In this document: one piece after another, positions 59,366 through 64,000 of the stretch
Layout: every line of letters starts with the position of its first letter
How positions within the stretch are numbered: the stretch's first letter is position 1
Origin: Lachnospiraceae bacterium
GTDB lineage: Bacteria > Bacillota > Clostridia > Lachnospirales > Lachnospiraceae
NCBI GenBank assembly: GCA_910575555.1
Contig: CAJTFX010000017.1
Span: 36,100 to 100,099 of the forward strand
Reading direction: 5' to 3'
Length of the DNA: 64,000 nt
Program-made: the position numbers and the translations under genes
Notes under the pieces: generated by a model
Told to the model about the DNA's origin: nothing
Database searches by the model: none
Seen by the model: only the letters and a program-made list of their open reading frames with translations

Positions 59366-60151
59366 GTGATTGCAGTGGCAGCAGGAGCACACATAAAAAC
59401 TGTTTTGGTGGACAGCAGCGCCGGAATGCGCAGCAGCCTTTCAAATCTTTTGGATATCTACCGCACCTTTCGGATCGTTGCCCAATTTGACGACGTTAAT
59501 TTAGCCAATGACTATATTTTAAATCATCCCGTTGATCTGGTGTTCGTACAGCTTTCCATCGGAAATCCCCAGTACAGCGGAGATGGTTCCTTTATGGTGG
59601 GTTTTCTTTCCTCACAAAACCCCGATCTTCTGATTGTCCCCTATTCGGATAACCCCCGGGACGCTTACCTGACACAAACCTTAGGAGCCACCTCCTTTTT
59701 CACAGTTCCCGTTGATGTGATGCACTTTCAGCGGGTCATTCAGAGAATTTCCTATCTGTTTGAACTGATTTGCATCAAGCGGGAGTCAGAAAACCGCACC
59801 ATCATGATAAAAAATAAGACAGGCTATCAAATCGCAAAATTCAGCGATATCCTCTACATTGAAAACAGCAACCGCAAAAAGAAAATCGTCTGTGTCAACG
59901 GCAGTGAAATAGACGTTTTAAATTATACCATGGATGAACTGGAGCGCCTTCTGGAAGGAAGTTCCTTTTTCCGCTGCTACCAGTCTTTTATCGTCAATCT
60001 TGATAAAATTACCTCCATCCGCACCGATTCCGTCAGCCGGACTTATACACTTTCTTTAGAAGGGCTGCAGGAGGAAATCCTGCTCAGCCGGGAAAAACAA
60101 AAAGAAGTGATTGCACGTCTGCAGCAGCGAAGTTCCAATATCACGATCTGA
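59366..60151 (+). CDS. LytTR-family regulator with a degenerate receiver
   Basis: A 261-aa protein. Residues about 10-130 have receiver topology (IKTVLVDSSAGMRSSLSNLL), but the strand that should carry the phosphoacceptor reads VDLVFVQLSIGNPQ, with Gln for Asp, and the conserved Lys is Val (SFFTVPVD). The C-terminal LytTR domain (residues about 145-258) is clear: ILYIENSNRKKKIVCVNGSE and FFRCYQSFIVNLDKITSI. It would bind DNA without phosphorylation control. GTG at 59366 follows AAAGGATGA. It lies just after the exporter cassette terminator, so it may have regulated it. Confidence 0.85.
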   Translation: MIAVAAGAHIKTVLVDSSAGMRSSLSNLLDIYRTFRIVAQFDDVNLANDYILNHPVDLVFVQLSIGNPQYSGDGSFMVGFLSSQNPDLLIVPYSDNPRDAYLTQTLGATSFFTVPVDVMHFQRVIQRISYLFELICIKRESENRTIMIKNKTGYQIAKFSDILYIENSNRKKKIVCVNGSEIDVLNYTMDELERLLEGSSFFRCYQSFIVNLDKITSIRTDSVSRTYTLSLEGLQEEILLSREKQKEVIARLQQRSSNITI

Positions 60152-60171
60152 AAACACAGCAGGAGAAAACC

Positions 60172-61458
60172 ATGATAACTGAAAAAATTTACCAGGAATA
60201 CATTAAAATTCTACAGGAAGAACTGATCCCGGCCATGGGATGCACCGAACCCATCGCCGTTGCCTACTGCGCCGCCCTTGCCGGAAAAGCTCTGGGCAGC
60301 CAGCCTGAAAAAGTCATCGTAAAAGCCAGTCCCAACATTATCAAAAACGTCAAAAGCGTGGTAGTTCCCAACACCGGCGGACAGCGGGGCATTGCCGCCG
60401 CTGCAGCTGCAGGCATTATAACTGGAAATCCCGATGCCAAACTGCAGGTATTGGCAGATATTACCCCGGAGCAAATGAAACAGCTGGCCGAATACTTAAA
60501 TCATGGAGAATTTCTAGTGGAAAAATCAGAAAAACCCTATGTGTTCCACATTGAAGTCTCCCTGTTTGCAGAGGGGCGCACGGCAAAAGCCGAAATTGCA
60601 GGGCACCACACCAATGTCATCCGCCTGGAAAAAGACGGAGATTTGCTGCTGCATAAAGAGTATGAAGAACAAGCCCATACACATACCACTGACCGAAGCC
60701 TGCTTACCGTGGCCCAAATTGTGGAATTTGCAGACTGTGTAAAAATTCCGGACGTCCAGGAGATCCTGCAGCGGCAGATAGACTATAACACTGCCATTGC
60801 CGAGGAAGGACTGCAGGGAGCTTACGGCGCCAAAATCGGAAGCATTCTGCTGAAATCCTACGGCCGCAGCATCCATAACCGGGCAAAAGCCTATGCCGCA
60901 GCAGCTTCCGACGCCAGAATGAACGGCTGCGAGCTTCCTGTGATTATCAATTCCGGCAGCGGCAACCAGGGACTGACGGCTTCCCTGCCCGTTATTATCT
61001 ATGCCAGAGAGCTCTACGTCTCTCAGGAAACCCTTTACCGGGCCCTTGTTGTTTCCAACCTGGTTACCATTCATTTAAAAACCGGCATCGGCCCTCTGTC
61101 CGCCTACTGCGGCGCCACCAGCGCAGGATGCGGCGCAGGCGCAGGCATCAGTTACCTGTACGGCGGCGGATGTGAAGAAATCACCCACACCATTGTCAAT
61201 GCCGTGGCCATTGGCTCCGGCATGATCTGCGACGGCGCGAAGGCAAGCTGCGCCGCCAAAATCGCCTCAGCCGTAGAATCCGGACTTTTAGGCATGCAGA
61301 TGCAGCGAAGCGGCAGTGAATTCCACGGCGGGGACGGTATCGTGGTAAAAGGCGTGGAAAATACCATCCGCAACGTGAATATCCTTGCCAGCGAGGGGAT
61401 GAAAGAAACGGATCAGACGATTATCCGGCTGATGACGGAAGAAACCTGCAAAAATTAA
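60172..61458 (+). CDS. L-cysteine desulfidase family protein (UPF0597, CyuA-like)
   Basis: A 428-aa protein. N-terminal IPAMGCTEPIAVAYCAALAG and later CGATSAGCGAGAGISYLYGG, with CDGAKASCAAKIASAVESG, carry the Cys residues that bind an Fe-S cluster in the serine-dehydratase-alpha-like group. Members degrade L-cysteine to pyruvate, ammonia and sulfide. Gly-rich VVVPNTGGQRGIAAAAAAG is a further signature. ATG at 60172 lies 20 bases after the LytTR stop (CAGGAGAAA upstream). Substrate is by family only. Confidence 0.9.
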   Translation: MITEKIYQEYIKILQEELIPAMGCTEPIAVAYCAALAGKALGSQPEKVIVKASPNIIKNVKSVVVPNTGGQRGIAAAAAAGIITGNPDAKLQVLADITPEQMKQLAEYLNHGEFLVEKSEKPYVFHIEVSLFAEGRTAKAEIAGHHTNVIRLEKDGDLLLHKEYEEQAHTHTTDRSLLTVAQIVEFADCVKIPDVQEILQRQIDYNTAIAEEGLQGAYGAKIGSILLKSYGRSIHNRAKAYAAAASDARMNGCELPVIINSGSGNQGLTASLPVIIYARELYVSQETLYRALVVSNLVTIHLKTGIGPLSAYCGATSAGCGAGAGISYLYGGGCEEITHTIVNAVAIGSGMICDGAKASCAAKIASAVESGLLGMQMQRSGSEFHGGDGIVVKGVENTIRNVNILASEGMKETDQTIIRLMTEETCKN

Positions 61459-61580
61459 TTTCAAATGCAAAAAACTGCTAAAACTGACTTTTTCAGACCT
61501 TGTAAAATTTTCCCAAAGGGGTATAATAAACATAAATAGCAATATTTCTTACAACCAACGCCAAGGGGAGGGCATCTTCC

Positions 61581-61841
61581 ATGAAACAGACACAGGAAAT
61601 CCAAATGACTTATTCCGGCCTGCTGCCGCAGAAGGACGGAAGCAAAATTGTACGGGTAGTTTTTGAGCGGGGCAAAGACTTTGCGGAAGGGATTGTCCCC
61701 TCTGGCAAAATTGAAAAATCTTCCGGCTTTACGCCGGAAGAAATAAAGCAGCTGAGCGATTATCTGCTCCAGAATGGAGATGATATTCTCACGAAAGCAA
61801 AGGATGTGAATCCCCTGCGGAACTGGATGAAGAAAAAATAA
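61581..61841 (+). CDS. Small hypothetical protein (86 aa)
   Basis: A charged protein, QMTYSGLLPQKDGSKIVRVV then FERGKDFAEGIVPSGKIEKS, with two predicted beta strands, a helix (TPEEIKQLSDYLLQNGDDIL) and a basic end. ATG at 61581 lies 11 bases after AAGGGGAGG. GGGGTATAATAAAC upstream contains TATAAT (61521-61526). No family is named. It converges with the ABC permease gene. Confidence 0.75.
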   Translation: MKQTQEIQMTYSGLLPQKDGSKIVRVVFERGKDFAEGIVPSGKIEKSSGFTPEEIKQLSDYLLQNGDDILTKAKDVNPLRNWMKKK

Positions 61842-61864
61842 ACGTTTCAATCCCATTTTGGACG

Positions 61865-62524
61865 TCAGAATTCCTTTTTTTCCATAATCCTGATACTTAT
61901 TTTTGCAGACAGCAGCAGGAGAACCAGCGCCAGCGCCATTGCAGCCGCAGCTATCATGCCCCAATTCCACTCCGCCGCATGGTCTATCAGGGCAGCCAAC
62001 TCCAAATCTATATTCAAAATCTCTGCGGCTTTTTCCGTAAAAATAAACACCACAACCACCGCTCCTATTGCTGCAACAGATACGATTCTGCCCTTTTCAG
62101 CGCCGAATTTCAGCTGAAAAGGAATTATTACTGCCAACAGTATCAGAATCACCGGCAGAACCTCAACGGCAATCAGCAAAGTATCCCGAACCGGCATGAT
62201 TTTTCTCATTTCTCCTATAGCTGCGGCAACCAGAACAGAAAACAGCCAACAGCTTATCCCAATTATCACACCGAACCCATATTTTTCCAACACATACCTG
62301 GCTCTGGTTACAGGCAGAGAAAAGAGAAATGCGTTCCCATTGTCAAATTCATCATAGCTGATAGTGCTAATGGTAAACATGGCTCCAAGAACAGTCATAT
62401 AACTGATAATAAAAGACGTATCTTTTACAACCGCTGCCATCATTACGGCAATAAATCCAATGGTTACGAAAAATCTCTTCTGATTTAACATAAGTTTCAT
62501 ATCTTTAATCAGTAATCCTTTCAT
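61865..62524 (-). CDS. ABC-2 type transporter permease
   Basis: A protein of about 219 aa with six hydrophobic segments (FFVTIGFIAVMMAAVV, FGVIIGISCWLFSVLVAAAI, LLIAVEVLPVILILLAVII and others), starting MKGLLIKDMKLMLNQKRFF, typical of ABC-2 permeases. ATG at 62524 is preferred to an upstream ATG at 62548. It is the last gene of the GntR-ATPase-permease operon. Role: efflux, possibly of a cell-wall-active compound, by analogy with YtrA-type operons. Confidence 0.88.
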   Translation of the reverse strand: MKGLLIKDMKLMLNQKRFFVTIGFIAVMMAAVVKDTSFIISYMTVLGAMFTISTISYDEFDNGNAFLFSLPVTRARYVLEKYGFGVIIGISCWLFSVLVAAAIGEMRKIMPVRDTLLIAVEVLPVILILLAVIIPFQLKFGAEKGRIVSVAAIGAVVVVFIFTEKAAEILNIDLELAALIDHAAEWNWGMIAAAAMALALVLLLLSAKISIRIMEKKEF

Positions 62525-62540
62525 ACCTTTTACCTTCCTT

Positions 62541-63395
62541 TCACACATCCCCTCGTATCATCATGGTAATCAGTTCGTCCACCGCTGCCTTCTCAATCAC
62601 AGCCCCCGGATAATTTTCCAGATAATATCCTCTCTGATTGGTCAGGCAGCTATATCCAAAGCTTTCCTTTTTATGGCGCAGAATATACTGCTTATCCAGT
62701 TCTGCATACTGGCTGCTGCTGACCTTTATTACGGCATAGTCGCTCAGCAGCACATCGGTATCTTCATGAAGAATCATTTTTCCATCATGTATCATGTAAA
62801 GCTCGTCGCACAAACTTTCCAAATCTCCGGAAATATGGGAACTGATCAAAATGGAGCGTTTTTCTTTGGCTTCCATGTATTCCCGCAGCAGCTCCAGCAG
62901 CTCATCTCTGGCAATCACGTCCAGTCCCACGGTAGGCTCATCCAGAATCAGCAGTTCTGACTGATGGGAAACGGCTGCAATCACCTTCAGCTTCGCCTTC
63001 ATTCCTGTAGAAAACTCTTTAATTTTCTTATTTATCGGCAGCCCGAACCGCTGTACCTGTTTCATGAAAAAATCCCTGTCAAATGTATCATAAAGATTGG
63101 TCAGCACCGGAATAATGTCGTGGATATCCAGATATCCGCTGAATCCGGAGTCTGACAGAACTACTCCCAGTTTCTGTTTATCCTTTACTGAAAATTTCTC
63201 CACATCCTTGCCGAACAATTCTACTTTTCCGCCGTCTCTGTGAATCAGGCCCAGAATTGCCTTAAACGTTGTGCTTTTCCCCGCGCCGTTCTGCCCCACC
63301 AGTCCGGTAATGCAGCCCGGCTTAATCTCCATGGAGCAATCCAGGGTAAAATCCCCGTACCTTTTCACCAAATGCTCTATTTTCAACATCTTCAT
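62541..63395 (-). CDS. ABC transporter ATP-binding protein
   Basis: A 284-aa ATPase: Walker A LVGQNGAGKSTTFKAILGL, signature IKEFSTGMKAKLKVIAAV, Walker B LLILDEPTVGLDVIARDE, H-loop ILISSHISGDLESL. It belongs to the group paired with ABC-2 permeases. ATG at 63395 overlaps the GntR stop (ATGA). Confidence 0.92.
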   Translation of the reverse strand: MKMLKIEHLVKRYGDFTLDCSMEIKPGCITGLVGQNGAGKSTTFKAILGLIHRDGGKVELFGKDVEKFSVKDKQKLGVVLSDSGFSGYLDIHDIIPVLTNLYDTFDRDFFMKQVQRFGLPINKKIKEFSTGMKAKLKVIAAVSHQSELLILDEPTVGLDVIARDELLELLREYMEAKEKRSILISSHISGDLESLCDELYMIHDGKMILHEDTDVLLSDYAVIKVSSSQYAELDKQYILRHKKESFGYSCLTNQRGYYLENYPGAVIEKAAVDELITMMIRGDV

Positions 63396-63763
63396 CCCTC
63401 CATAATCAATTCAAATAAGCTCCTGATGTCCTCGTCGCTGATTCCATATCTTCTGCCTTTTAAAATCGCCAGCTCCAGCTCCGCTTCCAGTTCTTTCTTC
63501 TGCTCCTCCATAAGAAGTAATGGATTGGCTGCGGCCACGTAGGTGCCTTTTCCATGGACTGTTACCGTAAATCCCTCTGCTTCCAGACTGTCATAAGCTT
63601 TCTTCACCGTCAAAGCGCTGATTTTCAGCTCCTTTGACAAGGCACGGACAGAAGGCAGATTATCATTCTCCTTCAGCTCCCCATTGCGGATCAGCGTTTT
63701 AATCTGGCCTACAATCTGTTCGTAGATGGGAACCATCAGGGAACCATTTATAATGATATTCAT
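63392..63763 (-). CDS. GntR-family (YtrA-type) transcriptional repressor
   Basis: A 123-aa regulator with winged helix (MVPIYEQIVGQIKTLIRNGE, LPSVRALSKELKISALTVKK, AYDSLEAEGF, VHGKGTYV) and a short C-terminal helix tail, the YtrA layout. It lacks a large effector domain. ATG at 63763 follows AAGGAGGAAA. It leads the ABC operon and likely represses its own promoter via the inverted repeat just upstream. Confidence 0.9.
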   Translation of the reverse strand: MNIIINGSLMVPIYEQIVGQIKTLIRNGELKENDNLPSVRALSKELKISALTVKKAYDSLEAEGFTVTVHGKGTYVAAANPLLLMEEQKKELEAELELAILKGRRYGISDEDIRSLFELIMEG

Positions 63764-63786
63764 GTTTCACTTTCCTCCTTGTTGCA

Positions 63787-63833
63787 AACAGTATATAACA
63801 GTATTTGACTGTTGTCAAGTGTTATATACTGTT
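63787..63833 (-). promoter_or_regulatory. Consensus promoter flanked by a 14-bp inverted-repeat operator
   Basis: On the minus strand TTGACA (63813-63818) and TATACT (63790-63795) are 17 bases apart. AACAGTATATAACA (63787-63800) and TGTTATATACTGTT (63820-63833) are perfect inverted repeats that overlap the -10 and lie upstream of the -35. This is the likely GntR operator. No gene was supported in 63834-64000. Confidence 0.88.
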
Positions 63834-64000
63834 TAGTTACAGATTGATATTCCATATAGAAGTAAAAAAGAACCGTGTTCCCCGCATCAAATAAACTTAA
63901 CTTGACCCACAAGTAATCATGGATATTTATCTGTTCCCATGCTATACTAAAGAAAAAGGGGCGATCCAAATGACGGCTGAATGCAGGAATTGGCAAGAAG

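Noticed and set aside
63760..63996. Open frame before the GntR gene
   Set aside because: It runs through the consensus promoter and operator and has no recognisable product.

Overview
The window is a chromosomal stretch of a low-to-mid GC, spore-forming Firmicute, most likely a gut Lachnospiraceae (Blautia, Mediterraneibacter or Dorea type). This is inferred from SpoVT, GlgC/GlgD, two GPH sugar symporters, a GH36 alpha-galactosidase, AAGGAGG-type ribosome sites and dense, mostly leaderless operons. No rRNA, tRNA or CRISPR array was seen.

Bases 1 to about 7.6-7.95 kb are the repressor-proximal end of a Mu-like transposable prophage. A rightward XRE repressor (6905-7309) faces a leftward early operon: a small protein resembling the transposase tail, coiled-coil, DUF6906-like and Ner-like proteins, a DDE transposase (MuA type), a MuB-type ATPase, GemA and small unknowns running off the left edge. 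The early promoter (TTGACA-17-TATACT) carries the likely repressor operator inside its spacer, and a further operator-like palindrome lies inside the repressor gene. A small gene at 6118-6300 runs against the early operon.

From 8 to 12.3 kb is a sugar locus: GPH symporter, class II ketose-bisphosphate aldolase, AraC regulator and a frameshifted Crp-type regulator. From 12.3 to 22.5 kb are housekeeping genes: class A PBP, a YhaN/YhaO ATPase-nuclease pair, TcdA, a polysaccharide deacetylase, SpoVT, a polyphosphate:AMP phosphotransferase, acylphosphatase, an ArsC/Spx protein and a DUF4321 protein. From 22.6 to 23.8 kb are a ferredoxin, an Fe-S membrane protein and the remnant of a Crp-type regulator.

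From 23.8 to 32.8 kb is the most unusual locus. A leftward operon encodes a lipoprotein that joins an Asp-box, propeller-like region to a solute-binding domain, two importer-type ABC permeases, an HlyD-type adaptor and a MacB/FtsX-like membrane protein, with no ATPase. It is divergent from an OmpR-type two-component system, and mirrored 11-bp direct repeats sit in the shared promoter region. A RelB/YoeB toxin-antitoxin pair and a large SNF2 helicase follow.

From 36.7 to 39.4 kb are nested tandem repeats and glgC-glgD. From 39.8 to 45.2 kb is an alpha-galactoside locus (AraC regulator, GPH symporter, GH36, YczE-like protein). Between 45.2 and 45.8 kb are two inverted copies of a palindromic element with a conserved core and different but self-complementary arms; a third, core-deleted copy lies between sbcD and sbcC at 52.9 kb. 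From 45.9 to 55.6 kb are a zinc phospholipase C-like protein, a hydroxyacid dehydrogenase/phosphatase/DUF89 operon, SbcC, SbcD with an unusual N-terminal extension, and a patatin.

From 55.9 to 60.2 kb is a decaying cassette: trigger-factor-like protein (frameshifted), thioredoxin, two related WWDLE-motif envelope proteins flanking a broken ABC exporter, and a LytTR regulator whose receiver lacks the phosphoacceptor Asp. The window ends with a cysteine desulfidase-family protein, a small unknown and a GntR/ABC operon with a consensus promoter inside a 14-bp inverted repeat. At least six genes carry frameshifts, nonsense codons or internal deletions; some may be real decay and some may be sequence error.
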